A DNA stretch of 64,000 nucleotides, taken from contig CM053276.1 of the NCBI GenBank assembly GCA_028583415.1, forward strand, positions 59,439,510-59,503,509. Reading direction: 5' to 3'. The notes under the pieces are model-generated. The model searched no databases. It was not told where the DNA came from and saw only the letters and a list, made by a program, of their open reading frames with translations. The translations under genes and the position numbers were made by a program. Within the stretch, counting starts at the first letter, position 1. Each line of letters begins with the position of its first letter. Source of the stretch: Protea cynaroides. Taxonomy: Eukaryota > Streptophyta > Magnoliopsida > Proteales > Proteaceae. Positions 45,601 to 56,477 of the stretch are shown in pieces.

Positions 45601-46002
45601 CACCCTCAGACTAGTGGACAGGTTGAAGTGTCCAATCGACAAATCAAGAAAATTTTGGAAAAAACTGTCAATCCTACTCGTAAGGATTGGTCCATTCGCC
45701 TCATAGATGCTTTGTGGGCTTATAGAACTGCTTTCAAGACCATTCTTGGTCAATCCCCTTACCGTCTAGTGTACGGAAAAGCCTGCCATCTACCGGATGA
45801 TGCCTACGACAGTGCCCGCATCTATAAAGACAAGACAAAGGCTTATCATGACAGACATATCCTTCGGAAGTCTTTCACCCCTGGCGACAAGGTTTTGCTT
45901 TATAATTCTCGTTTGCATATTTTTCCTGGTAACTTAGATCTCGTTGGGAGGGCCCTTATATTGTTCAAAATGTTTTCTCATCGGGTGCAATTGAGATTTT
46001 AA
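42640..46002 (+). pseudogene. E6 pol remnant: protease, RT, RNase H, integrase
   Basis: Protease: LLDLGASVNLLPYHVYQQLG (42766-42825) and IPIILGRPFLATSNALINCR. A TAG at 43516 stands where Gln is likely. RT: one open frame 43534-44643 with GWRVCIDYRKLN, MPFGLCNAPTNFQRCM and catalytic FMDDFSVHG (44063-44090), then ELMCDASDFALGAVLGQR of RNase H. Frameshift at about 44640. Integrase: GGHFGPNKTTAKVLQ, YCKACPSCQS (zinc site, 45234-45263), VWGIDFMGAFPKSFGNEY, FGTPRAIISDRG. Frameshift near 45560, then a tail with TAFKTILGQSPYRLVYGKACHLP. No chromodomain is seen, consistent with Athila. Confidence 0.92.
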
Positions 46003-47216
46003 ATCTAGGTACAGGTGCAACCAGCAAAGTGAATGGCCAGCGTTTGAAGCCTTTTTTGGAGCTTCCACACGACTCCACTGAAGAGGTCATGGATCTCCAT
46101 GAGCCTTTTTACACTGATCCTTGAATCAGGGAGTTTTTTCTTCCCCTTGTCCTTGTCTTTTATTTTTCTGTATACATTGAGGACAATGCATGATTTAAGT
46201 CTGGGGGAAGGGTTGAGATTTCATTAAAAAAAATGAATTTTGAGCTTTCATTGTAAATTTTAACTTTTTAATTTTGGTTTTTGGGAAATTCAATCACTAT
46301 TTCTATAGTTTTGACACAAAAGAGGAAGGAGAAAGAGACCTAGGAAACTATCACATACGAAGTAATGAAACCCTATGTGAGGATAGTACTTAGGCTGTAT
46401 TTTGAGATGGGAATTAAGTTAGAAAATACATCTTACCTCTCCTGAAGGGATGAATATTTTATGGTTATAGTTGGTAATTTCAACCTTTGAATAAAGCTGA
46501 GACCTCCTTGTACTAAAAAAATCATAATAAGAAAAATAATAATATAAGAGTTTTTTTGTTCTTGGAACTATACAGGACATTCCGCCTCAAGAAGCGAGGT
46601 GTCTTGATTGAAATTCCTTGGATACAACTCTTGTTAAAAAAAATATTCTTTAGCATCAATGTCTTTAAAGATATATGCCAAAAGCGAAGCTACATAGTAA
46701 CATGGGAATGCATAACCACCTGCACTTCTCAAGCCAATTGTAGTGGAGTAGCTTAAAGAGGAAGAAAGAAAGAAAAAAAAATACAAGTGTTGAAAGCTAT
46801 TCTTGGGTCTTGGTTACTAGTATGTTACAAAGGGTTCACCTTAAGGAGAGATATGTTTGGAAGATATAACAAGGTTTCCTAATTGAGATGCAACCTTAGT
46901 GTTTGAATCATATGAGGTAGCAATGTTCAAGTGTGGGGGTTTCTATGTTTTCTTGATCCCAAGTTGAGTGTCTTGACTAATAAGATATGTGTGTGCTCTC
47001 TTTCCTTAATACTAAAATTAAAGTTTGAAATTTCTATATGAATTTTGTGTGTTTATTCTCTGAAAATACTCACGAGACACAACTAGTCCACTAGGGGTAA
47101 CCTAGGGGTTTAAAGGTTTGTTGCACGTGCTAAGTGCAATCGTGATTCCTACGAAAGTGAGTTAAGATTTTATTTTATTTTTATATTTTTCTTTGCTCGA
47201 GACTAGCAAAGCTCAA
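46003..47216 (+). other. E6 3' non-coding region
   Basis: This follows integrase. The marker sequence GAGGACAATGCATGATTTAAG then TCTGGGGGA (about 46179-46209) is typical of Athila elements, where an env-like ORF may follow. Here only short, unconvincing frames are present (46556-46756). The last part contains a CAAGTGTGGGGG repeat of the tract (near 46929 and 47214). Confidence 0.7.
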
Positions 47217-47229
47217 GTGTGGGGGAATC
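47217..47229 (+). other. E6 polypurine tract
   Basis: GTGTGGGGGAATC lies directly before the 3' LTR. Confidence 0.8.
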
Positions 47230-48416
47230 TGATGAACACATTTTATGTGTGAATTTAAGGCATAAAATATACATCTCTTATTCTATTTATGATGCTTCTC
47301 GGGTATTTAATGTTGATTTTATGTTTGTTGGGTGTAGGTAAAAGAAAGGAAAAATTTGAGCTTAAAAATATTATTTTATGAATTTTTGGTGATCCTATCC
47401 AGTTAACTCACCCAGTCAACTCAGTAGCCGGGCATAAGATGAATTTTATGAAGAGAGCCATGAATTTTGTGTATAAGATCAGCCTTGGACCAAGTCAAAG
47501 AATAGCCCAATCTCATGTGAAAGATTCCATTCTCTTGAGAAAATATTCCTTAGTTATTTGGAATCAAATTTACAAGATTGGCATGGCATGGAAGAATGGA
47601 AAGCTCCAATCGATTATAGAAGTTTTCAAAAAGAGATAATGATGCTAAAGATATGATGAGTTGGTGCAAGATTTTTTCTACTCAAGAATCGTCCATATAC
47701 AATGAACCTACAAGATTGGAATTCGGTTACCAAAATTATCTCCACAAAATCTCCTGTAATTCAATTGTAAAGATTGATTGTGATCTTTATTCTCTTGTAT
47801 ATATATGTGATGCTCAGCAATAGAAAATCATCCAAGAATTCTATTATGAGTTTTTTTCTTAGTTTTGAGAATTTGTGAATGAGTTTGAGATTTTTAGTTT
47901 TTTTCTTTTCAAGTTGTGTTCTTCTTGCTTAAGTTTATTTTTATTTATTTATTTATTTGTTTTTAGTTTTAATTTCAGATTTAGAACCCTATAGTAGGGT
48001 AGGTAAATATAGGTTGTACCCCATTACTAATTTAATTTAGGGGAGAAGGCTCCCTTTGTAATCGTTTGCACATCGCCTTGGAGTGACAACAAGATGACGA
48101 GCAACGACGGAGAAATCTTCTATCGAGATAAGTTTTTCTTACATTCTTTTACTTTTAATTTCATTTCTTTCTTGCAATAAATTTGTGTTACTTTATGGTT
48201 AGTGGTTTCGTAAATTTTCGTACCGTTATGAATGGTTATTATTGTTTTTATTGCTTGATTAATTTTTATTTAAAGTGATTAGGGTGTTAATTCAATCATA
48301 TCCCTTTGGTACGCTTTACCTTATTTGAGTTAGGATAATAGCGATTCCTCCCGGAGATCGATCGACCCGTTCTTTCGATACCGTGCACTTGCGGTTACAT
48401 ACATATTTAATTCACA
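47230..48416 (+). repeat. E6 3' LTR
   Basis: 1187 bp, from TGATGAACAC to TTAATTCACA. Differences from the 5' copy include CATCTCTTATTC versus CATCTATTATTC and an inserted GATC repeat near 48357. Confidence 0.96.
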
Positions 48417-48420
48417 CTCC

Positions 48421-48785
48421 ACCCCCCCCTTTGTGCGCGCTCCTCCCTTGTACCCATTTCCCCCTTCCACCCTCCTTTTTCTCACTACCCCCTCCCCGAT
48501 CCCCCCCCCCCCCCCCCCCTCCTCTCCCCCCCCCCCCCCCCCCCTTTCCCCTCGGGGGGTGGGGGGGTGGTTTTTTCCCGGAGTTCTCCCCCCGCTCCCT
48601 CCCCCCCCCCCCCTGTGTGTTTTTCCCTGGTCCCCCCCCCCCCCCCCCCCCTTATTTTTTTTTTTTTTTTTTTTTTCTTCTTTTTTTTTTTTTTTGTTTT
48701 TGTTTATTTATTTTTTTTTCTTTTCTTTTTTTTTTTTCCTTTTTTTTTTTTTTCCCTTTTTTTTTTTTTTTTTTTTTTTTTTATA
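48421..48785. repeat. Poly-C / poly-T homopolymer block, probable assembly artefact
   Basis: About 365 bp made of long C runs (for example 48502-48518 and 48529-48544) grading into long T runs (48653-48782) with sparse G. It abuts the E6 3' LTR and ends just before the E4 primer site. It contains no element sequence. The right target duplication of E6 and the rest of the E4 leader and aORF are missing here. It looks like low-quality sequence bridging a gap rather than a natural microsatellite. Confidence 0.7.
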
Positions 48786-48796
48786 CCCCCCAAAAT

Positions 48797-48808
48797 CGCT
48801 CTGATACT
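48797..48808 (-). other. E4 primer-binding site (tRNA-iMet, decayed)
   Basis: On minus, TTAGTATCAGAGC follows the LTR by about five bases. It matches the initiator tRNA-Met complement TGGTATCAGAGC except at the start. Confidence 0.8.
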
Positions 48809-48813
48809 AATGT

Positions 48814-51308
48814 TGTCACACCCCAAAAATATCGGTCTGAAAATTTTGTTTTTTTGAGATACCACTAGATCAACACCTTAGTTTGGATGTGATCCCACCA
48901 GAACCCCATAAGCGGTGCACACACATACCAACTTCTACCTACACAATGCCACAATCATAAGCTAAAATAATAAATAGTGAAAGGTATTAAATAACCGTGA
49001 GCATACTAATGATAATTAATACTAGCATTACCATTATTCACTTCCTCAAACGAGATTCAACATTTAACTCCATACCCAAACTTTAAGTAACTTTGCCCCA
49101 TAAATCATAGGCTATCAAAACATAATAAATAATCCAAGAGTACTTTAAACAAAAACGGTTCAGTGTCCAAAAACTTCTTTTCGATGATAACTATCCATTA
49201 AAGATACACGCATCACACTCGCAGTCCGCATCGTATGCTTCATCATCATACTGTACTCCTCCTAGCTGGGCCAAGTAAACATTTGTTGGCACGTTCAAGT
49301 AGTTAGCAACTATAGTACCTCTAATATCATCTAAAAGAATGGCGTATGCGAGGGTCAGCTCTCCAACATGAGCTCAGTGAGAAACAGACGCAAGCAATGA
49401 AATATGCATGATCAGTATTATTGCACATAACAATGCAATAGTCGGGTCTCAGATATGCCATGTGCTATGGTAAGGCTTAGCCACACCTCCTAAAGGCTGA
49501 CTAAAACCTCCATGTACAGGAGTGCTGGGTACTCACTAGCCTACAACCGGTATCCCTAGTGCCTCCACACGACATCCCAATTAAAATGGTGATTGGGAAA
49601 TAAATCTAGCCAGTAACGCTCCAACAAACAGTACCTACCCTTCCCTCTCATCACTCCATCTTACCAGTACCTGACCCCCTACTAGTTAGGGTTGCATACA
49701 TTGGTAGTTCTACTAACCAAAACCTACATGTCATCCGATATATCCCTCTCCCCAAACTCAGCAAGAATCCCAAGCCATCCGTTTTACCCCCCTCCAGGAT
49801 GCTATCATCCCGCTAAGGGTGAGTGACATACTTGTCAAAAATCATATAGCAAGTTAGATCCAGTGGTCTTCGATTGTTTCATCACTTCATACTAGTTTCC
49901 AATCACATACACTAACACAACAATCATAATATAAATGCAAATGCATGCACAAAGAAGTTATTAGATGACATGTTATCACAACAAGCATGTGGCGCAACAA
50001 TCATATATTAAAAACACTCCAAATTTAGTCAGGGGTTCTGTTCCTCACCTGATATGACTTGTTATAGATTATTCCCACTAGAAAACATGTGTTTGCAAGG
50101 TGTTCTTATGCCTATACAAGGTGTTGGGTCACTTTTTAAAAGTCCTACTTCATACACATATAAGTCTGGGCTTTATCGATCGATATGTCGGTCACTACCA
50201 TTGCAAACGGCTCATGGTCTAATAGAAAACCTAGACCTTTCGCCATTAGTTATTCGATATACCGGTCGGTACAGGGTATCGACCGTGACATCATTCGGCT
50301 AACTCCCTAGACCCTTTCTAGGATGGGTCAGTCGCTATGCTGGTCCTTACAATATAGTCTAGTGTATCGACTGCCACCACCCCAAAAGGCTACTTTTTCT
50401 ATTTAGTAATTTAGGGTTTCTTCTTATGATTCAATCCCTTCCTTGCTAGCATAATGTGGTCCGGTGGTGGGGTGACTCTTAGGTTTATATACAATCTAAC
50501 AAGCATGAAACCAATGGTTCAAACTAGGCCGTTCATTATAAAGAGATGTTCCCCCCTTCCAACCACCTACACTAACTCTGGCATTAGAGAACAATGAATG
50601 TTTGTCACGTCAGATTTATATCTTTCCCTAGAACACTAAGTTTTTGAATTAAAGTTTACAATATTTTAAGATTTTACCAACGGTGGCTTGATCAATGCTG
50701 ATCGACGGTGTACGTCGTCGACAGTTCACCAACACAAGTTCTACAAGGCTCCACTTTCTTCTTCTCCTTCCTCCCTTCATCTTGAGAATGCGTCAGAACT
50801 TTTGGGATTGATACGTACTCAGAAGAGGGTAAAAGATAGGGTTTTTATTCCACTAAGGTCACTTTGTTGGGGTCAAATTGTTAGTTTGAATGGGAATTCC
50901 TAGGAAGTTGCCAAGTGACAAGAGTTTGAGTTTAGGGAGAGACTCCTTTCCTTTTTCAACTCCAAAGTAGTTAGGATAGGTATGGGCCCCTCATAGATTT
51001 GTCTATGGGTCCTAGGAATATTTTAAACAGTCTCCTAAAATGAAACCAACTGTCTATTTCGAGATTAGGTCTAGTTTTGGCCTTACAGGTCGATGATACC
51101 GGTCCTTGGACTATCGGGATTCCCCACCGGCTCCCCCTTAAAGCTACATATCATATAATATATAGTTAATAAGGAATCTAATGATTCTAAAAAGGGTACC
51201 TGTCATGTTGGTCCTTGAATTGGCATTGTGTTGGGCTCAGCTACGGTGGAAAACGTTGGCACAAAAGAAAATCCAATGTAGACCGGGTTTCTGGGTGTAG
51301 GTTTTACA
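48814..51308 (-). repeat. E4 5' LTR
   Basis: 2495 bp, from TGTCACACCCC to GGTTTTACA on plus. It aligns with 5925-6663 plus 31902-33625. Divergence between the two is clearly greater than between the E6 LTRs, so E4 is old. The small frame on minus (about 49350-49190) retains LLDDI and ends DADCECDACIFN, like its partner. Confidence 0.92.
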
Positions 51309-51380
51309 TTCTCCACTCGCCTTGATAGTATACAGGTGGCGTTAATGAGAGCGGGCTTGCTGTCTCCAGGGACATAGGTG
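51309..51380 (+). pseudogene. Continuation of E5 gag-like fragment
   Basis: After the E4 LTR the frame STRLDSIQVALMRAGLLSPG is open to a TAG near 51375. It continues the helical, Gag-like sequence that ends at 5924. This is weak on its own, but it fits the near-perfect TTCTT/TTCTC duplication. Confidence 0.4.
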
Positions 51381-51680
51381 AGACTTCGGCGGTAGGTACA
51401 ACATGGTGTAGACTTTCCAACGGGTTCGCAGGTCTACCCCTCCCTCATTAGACACATAGACACCTTATCATTTTACCTTAACATCGTTTTGATGAGTAAT
51501 GGTTCGGCTTATGAACCATAGTCATTTGAACATCTGGTTATTATTTTTCTTTTTTACTCATGAATATTTCCCTTTTTCTGCAATGTCATTCATTCACATA
51601 ATTCTTGGTTTGCATTAATTTCTAGTCTTTCCCTAGCATATCATGCTTTTGGTTATTTAGCACACAGCAACACTTTGGTT
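51381..51680. other. Unassigned repeat debris
   Basis: AT-rich sequence without a gene, an LTR end or a recognisable domain. It may be decayed E5 gag. Confidence 0.3.
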
Positions 51681-52620
51681 TCATATTTACCAATTATGGT
51701 CTTTCGATTTTTATTAAATCCTAATGCTCAATCAATGTACGCCATAGAAGAGATGGTCGGAGCATTCACAAAATCCGCTACAATGTTACCTACAGCATTA
51801 GCTAAAAAGTTTATGTACACAAAGGTGAGCTCTCCAACTTGAGCTCAATGAGAAAACAGACAAGCAAGTGGCAATATGCATGATCAAATTATTAGTCTTA
51901 GTTCACACTATTGGTCTAATATAATGTATGCTATAGCTATGGAAAGGTCTGACCACATTCACCAAAGCTGGCCATAACCTCCATGCATAAGAGAGAATGG
52001 GGGCTTACCAGCCTACACCAATAGCCCTAGTGTTCCCACGTGTCATCCCAGAGACAGACAGTACTCGGACAAAGGTTTGACCAATGACGCGACAACGAAC
52101 ATTCCAACACCTTCCCCTCTTCCCCTATCTATACCAACACCTAACCCCCTGTTAGCCATGGTCACATACATGGGTTGTCACACTAGTCATCAATCTACAT
52201 GTTATCCCTTGTAGTGTCCTCACACACACCCAACAGGAATCCCAATCCATCTATTTTGCCCCCTCCCCCCAAGATGTTGTCATCCCATTAGGGGTACGAT
52301 AAAATCACAAGCCAACGTGAGTCGGATCCTGCAGTCCTCGATCATTTCACCACTGCTCATGATGCACATTCATATTTACACACATTTACAATATTCATAA
52401 TAAAAAGATGCAAATGCATGCAAACATAATAAAGAGGATGACATGTTATCATAACCAATTCAACATTCATATTCATATTCAAGACAAGAATCATTCCAAA
52501 CATAGGACAGGGTTCTGTTCCCTCACTTGAGATTTACAGACAATCACTATTTCCAGTCAAAGGGTTACTCTTGGTCACATACAAGTCACCTATTATATGG
52601 GAATCTCATTAGTTACTTTT
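51681..52620 (-). repeat. Old LTR fragment related to E4
   Basis: It shares landmarks with the E4 LTR in the same order: GGTGAGCTCTCCAACTTGAGC (compare 49350-49376), AATATGCATGATCA, CCTCCATGCATA, CAGCCTACACCAATAGCCC (compare 49540) and AAGATGTTGTCATCCC (compare 32158). It is much more diverged than the two E4 LTRs are from each other. On minus it retains NIVADFVNAP, related to the LTR small ORF, but a stop follows soon. No ends were located. Confidence 0.65.
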
Positions 52621-53886
52621 TTTGTTTAATCTAGCCTTAAACAAGGCTTTCTTGGGCTAACTGGTCGTGATTGACCTGTTTCGATTATCAGGACCGGTGG
52701 TCGGGACCGGATGCTCTGGGGAATCTTCTGTGATTCCCAGGTTGACACTGAGGGGGGGGGGTGAATCAGTGATCACTAAAAACTTTCTCACAACTGTGTA
52801 GACTATCCAAACCAACCACACTCTGCTGCCAAGAGCTGACTGTTAACAACTTGCTGCCTTGAGCTGACTGGGGTGGTCATTCACACATTTGCCCTGTTAA
52901 CACATTTCGTGAAACACACCATGCCACACACCTATAGGTATCAATACTAGAGGCTTGGCCTACCAAGTGTGTACACCTAGACCTGTAACCCACACACTTC
53001 AAATGCACAACACACGCAATCACATCCACGACACAATATGTAACGTGGTTCACCAATCACTCACTTTGATGGCTAGTCCATGGGGCAATACCCTCAACCA
53101 TGGTTTCGTATTATATCCAACACGCTACTCAGATAGTATTCTACTACTACAATAGTTGGGTGCTATACCACCAATGAAATCCAAGCTGCAACTTGGGATT
53201 TTGGGCAACTACCCTTAATCCTATCAAACACCCTGCTTGACAGGTTACAATGAATAATGAATGGATTGATTACAAACCCTCCCAAATATCATAAACACGA
53301 CAACATAGGGTTTGTGGACGTGATTACCTTCCTAGGGTGATCACAACATGTGTAAAGTTTACCAAGCAGGCTTTTTTACTTCTTCAAAGGTGGTGGGTGA
53401 GCTTTTTTACTAGAAATGAGAGTTCGACATTCTCCCAAAGCTTTTTGCACAACTCCAACTTCACCAGATTCTCAAAACATTCTCACACTACCTCTGCCTA
53501 GCTCCAGTAAGGCATAGATGAAGAATAAAGATAGGTAGGGATCAAAGAACATCTCCAAAGTGCTCCATACTAAGGTTTTCAACAAAAATCACACTTTTTT
53601 TCTCTGTAATTTCTCTCGACTGGTTGCAATAGGTAGGTGTTCGAAAATGGAGTTCAGGGGACTTTGAATCACCCCAATCTGAGTTCAGACGGCCAAGATA
53701 TGGCCATCAGAAGATTGACCACCTAGATTAGATTAAATGGCATCTTGGGGTCTGATTTGGTGCATCGCGCCACACTCGAACGCAGCCTCCGTTGACCGGT
53801 CAGACGCTTCTGTCGTCCATTGATTGGTCAAAACAGAATCAAGTAAAATGGGTCATTGGATCTGTCGGTGAAAGGATGGATCCTTG
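52621..53886. other. Unclassified repeat-like region
   Basis: No coding domain is seen. The start TTGACACTGAGGGGGGGGG (52742-52760), continuing TGAATCAGTG, looks like a repeat boundary or a polypurine tract. The frame at 52955-53155 is unconvincing. E3 begins at 53887, preceded by CCTTG, which should reappear after the E3 3' LTR beyond this window. Confidence 0.35.
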
Positions 53887-56198
53887 TGTAAGACCCGTGT
53901 CAATCTAACCCGGTCTTACCACCTTGAACCAGGTTTACCCATCACGGTCAAGTCAAATGGACCAAGGGCGTGAAGGAGATCGAGATCCCAGGTATCAAAT
54001 CGACCCAAAAACACTTAAAATAGGGGAAGGGTCGCATACCCAGCTAAGGTGGTCGGACCACCCAAAAATAGAAAGTCGGACCCTCAGTTTTGAAGGGAGG
54101 GTCGGACAGCTTAGAACCTTAGGGTCGACGGGATCATCGACCCTCCCATCGACCCTCGGTTGCCGTAAGAAAATAAAATTAGGAAATTTCCTAATTTTTT
54201 ATTCGAATTCTTTCCTAATCTCAAAGGGACTTATTTTAGGATGTTTCGACTCTATTTAAAGGACGTCCCTAAGCCACATTCACTCCTTTCACAACCCTAA
54301 TTGAATTCAGAGAAAGAGAAGAGAACGAAAAGAGGAAGAAGAAAGGCAAGGAAGAGAACTTAGCAAAAAGGAAAAGAATTTCAGAGAAAAACTAATCTTC
54401 TCAGGTATGGATACTAATTCCATGAGTTTCTACAGACCTTAGGTTAGTTATTGTTGAGAGTGTGATCTCGAAGAAACCCAAACCATCAATCTATGGTTAG
54501 GTTTTCATGGAAAATCATAGGAGAATGCATGAAAACTATCTAGATGGATTATACAAGGTTCCAGACCATGGAATGAATGTTTAATGGAATGTAGAAGTAA
54601 GCCATAGGACCCCAAACACGAAGAATGGATCAAAGGGAGGGAATTGGACCAAAGTGCACAAAGGGTCGCACCGAGGGTCGATGACCATCCAACCCTAGGT
54701 GTTCCTGACCATCGACCCTCAGTGTTCGGGAAGTTCAGAATCTGGGGAGGGTCGCACCCAGGGTCGATCAGGACTCCGACCCTACTTCCGACCCTCAGTT
54801 AACAGAATGGTTTTTAAATTTTGAATAAATTTTAATTAAATTCTATCGGCTTTGTTAGGTCTTCTAGCAATATAATTACATTGTAAAGGTAATTATAAAG
54901 CTTGGAAAAGTATCTATTAGCAAGCTAAGGTGAGGAACCAGAACTCTAAACTAAATTGGCTAATAATAGAAACTGTTTTCTATTTTCTTGAGTCCTATGC
55001 CATGCTTGATTCTATGCGAATATGTTTGTAATGTGCATACACCATGCCATCCAATATTTCTATTACTTGTTCATGCATATTTACTTTATTGTTTATAACA
55101 TGATGATGATGATGATGATAGGAATAGGCATGTGCTTGTATGTGTGTGGTTGATCTACTTGATGCGAGCGAGTATCAGGGGAGGTGTGATGAGAACGTCA
55201 ATAAACGTTAACCTTTGGCGGGTCTCAGCACTTTAGCTCTATCTCTAACTCAAGTCTTGTGCATTAGCATCGTCGTATCGCCATTACTTTAGCAGAACTA
55301 TTACGTCGTAGAGTATCAGGGGAGGTGGTCTCGGTCCTTGTAGTCTCTGACTCTACCGGGGGGGCCTTAGCTCTATCTCTATGGACATTCTGAGGGATGT
55401 TGGGGTGAGGCCTTGGATACACTTTTGGCATTAGGATTGGTTAGTTGCGAGCCCAGTTTGCAGCCCTCGCCAACAGGGGCTTACATGTCGGTATGGCACT
55501 ATATAGCAATAAACGTAACCTTTGTTATATAATGTTCATGATTCGGTGCATGTGAGTTGATGATAAACGTGATCTTCGGGTAACGTCACACACTCGTGTA
55601 TAGAGGCGGGGACAAAAAACGTGACTTTTGACTACCTAAATCTTTCTATTGCATACTGTAAATTTAAACCGGACCAAGGATATAAATTGATTTGCATGCA
55701 TATGTATTGTTGCATTATTTTGGCTACTCACTGAGCCGTGATGTGTGCTCACCCCTCGACGTCGAATATTTTTAGTTGATGATGTAGGTTATACCGTTGA
55801 AGACTATGTGAATGCGTCTGTGTACGAAAACGTGGCAGCGATGGAAGCTGAAGCTGAAGTGGACACACACGACTCTTCTTGCGAGTGCAACTCGTGTGTA
55901 TTTGATTAGATATTTTATAGGTTTCTTTATTGGATTTATTAAGACATGTATTTGGTACTTAAATATTTATGTCTCAGTTGAAAACAGAATAATTTGCTAT
56001 TAAATTATTAATATCATCATAGTTTCTCAGTTCATATTATTATAAGACTTCCGCTATTGTGTATTTACTCTGATTATGATTACGGATGTGTGTAAGTTTA
56101 GATAATGCGGGGATAGCCTATTTGAGATCCTGGTTAAACCGTTGGTTTATTAGCGGTTCATCACATCATTTTGAATAGTGCAGAATTGGGGTGTGACA
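53887..56198 (+). repeat. E3 5' LTR
   Basis: It runs from TGTAAGACCC to GGTGTGACA. TATTTAAA lies at about 54253-54260, with the purine-rich leader at 54310-54400. GGGTCGA/CGACCCT boxes occur at 54025-54170 (before TATA) and 54660-54800 (after), and a (TGA)n run at 55101-55118. The small frame LVDDVGYTVEDYVNASVY through THDSSCECNSCVFD ends at TAG 55907-55909. Confidence 0.95.
54253..54260 (+). promoter_or_regulatory. E3 LTR TATA-like element
   Basis: TATTTAAA is followed within about 40 bp by a pyrimidine-rich start region (CACTCCTTTCAC) and a long purine-rich leader. All chromoviral LTRs here share this layout: TATAAATA at 18059, 20810 and 29877; TTAAATA read on minus at 8873. Confidence 0.65.
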
Positions 56199-56201
56199 AC
56201 T

Positions 56202-56213
56202 TGGTATCAGAGC
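56202..56213 (+). other. E3 primer-binding site (tRNA-iMet)
   Basis: TGGTATCAGAGC, three bases after the LTR, is a perfect match to the initiator tRNA-Met complement. Confidence 0.95.
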
Positions 56214-56477
56214 ATCTCAGGCTTTGCCTGCTGAACTAACATACATTCGAGAAAATTGTAAACTGAGATAGGATAAAAGTAAAAACAGTAATATTAACAC
56301 ACTGTAAGCCCAAGTGATGATTGATACCAAATTTAAAAAGAGAATAATGCATCTATTAAAGGGGAAACAAGTTACATACAATGAGTGAGAGAAACAAAAC
56401 GTATATACATAACTAAAACAGAGTACAGTCCACAACCCGGGACGATTACTCTGAAGTACAAGGAAACTAAAGTACGA

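Larger units (their letters stand above)
39288..48416 (+). mobile_element. E6: Athila-type Ty3/gypsy element inside the E4 leader
   Basis: A complete 9129-bp element. 5' LTR 39288-40473 (1186 bp), tRNA-Asp-type primer site 40483-40500, gag and pol 40985-46002, non-coding 3' region 46003-47216, polypurine tract 47217-47229, 3' LTR 47230-48416 (1187 bp). The LTRs differ only slightly by eye, so it is young within the nest. The Athila call rests on the tRNA-Asp primer site, protease DLGAS, RT FMDDF, and the motif TTAAGTCTGGGGGA after integrase. No env-like ORF is visible. The 5-bp flanks (GTAGG left, CTCCA right) do not match, because the right flank is abnormal homopolymer sequence. Confidence 0.93.
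5925..51308 (-). mobile_element. E4: Tekay-like Ty3/gypsy element, split by E2 and E6
   Basis: E4 is a minus-strand chromovirus spanning 45 kb because younger elements sit inside it. Its left LTR (3' LTR of the element) is 5925-6663 plus 31902-33625, its right LTR is 48814-51308, and its coding region is 33641-38400. Flanks TTCTT (5920-5924) and TTCTC (51309-51313) are a near-perfect 5-bp target duplication. Both LTRs start TGTCACACCC on the plus strand and end TTTTACA. Subtracting E2 and E6 leaves about 11 kb. Much of the leader next to the primer site appears missing, replaced by the homopolymer block at 48421-48785. Confidence 0.85.

Noticed and set aside
46003..47216. env-like ORF in E6
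   Set aside because: Athila relatives may have one here, but only short frames without a signal peptide or membrane segments are present.
48383..48868. Pro/Phe-rich frames of 96-161 codons
   Set aside because: Produced entirely by the C and T homopolymer block. Not proteins.
52742..52775. G-rich tract as an LTR-element polypurine tract
   Set aside because: No matching LTR starts after it and no primer site was found. Kept only as an unclassified repeat boundary.
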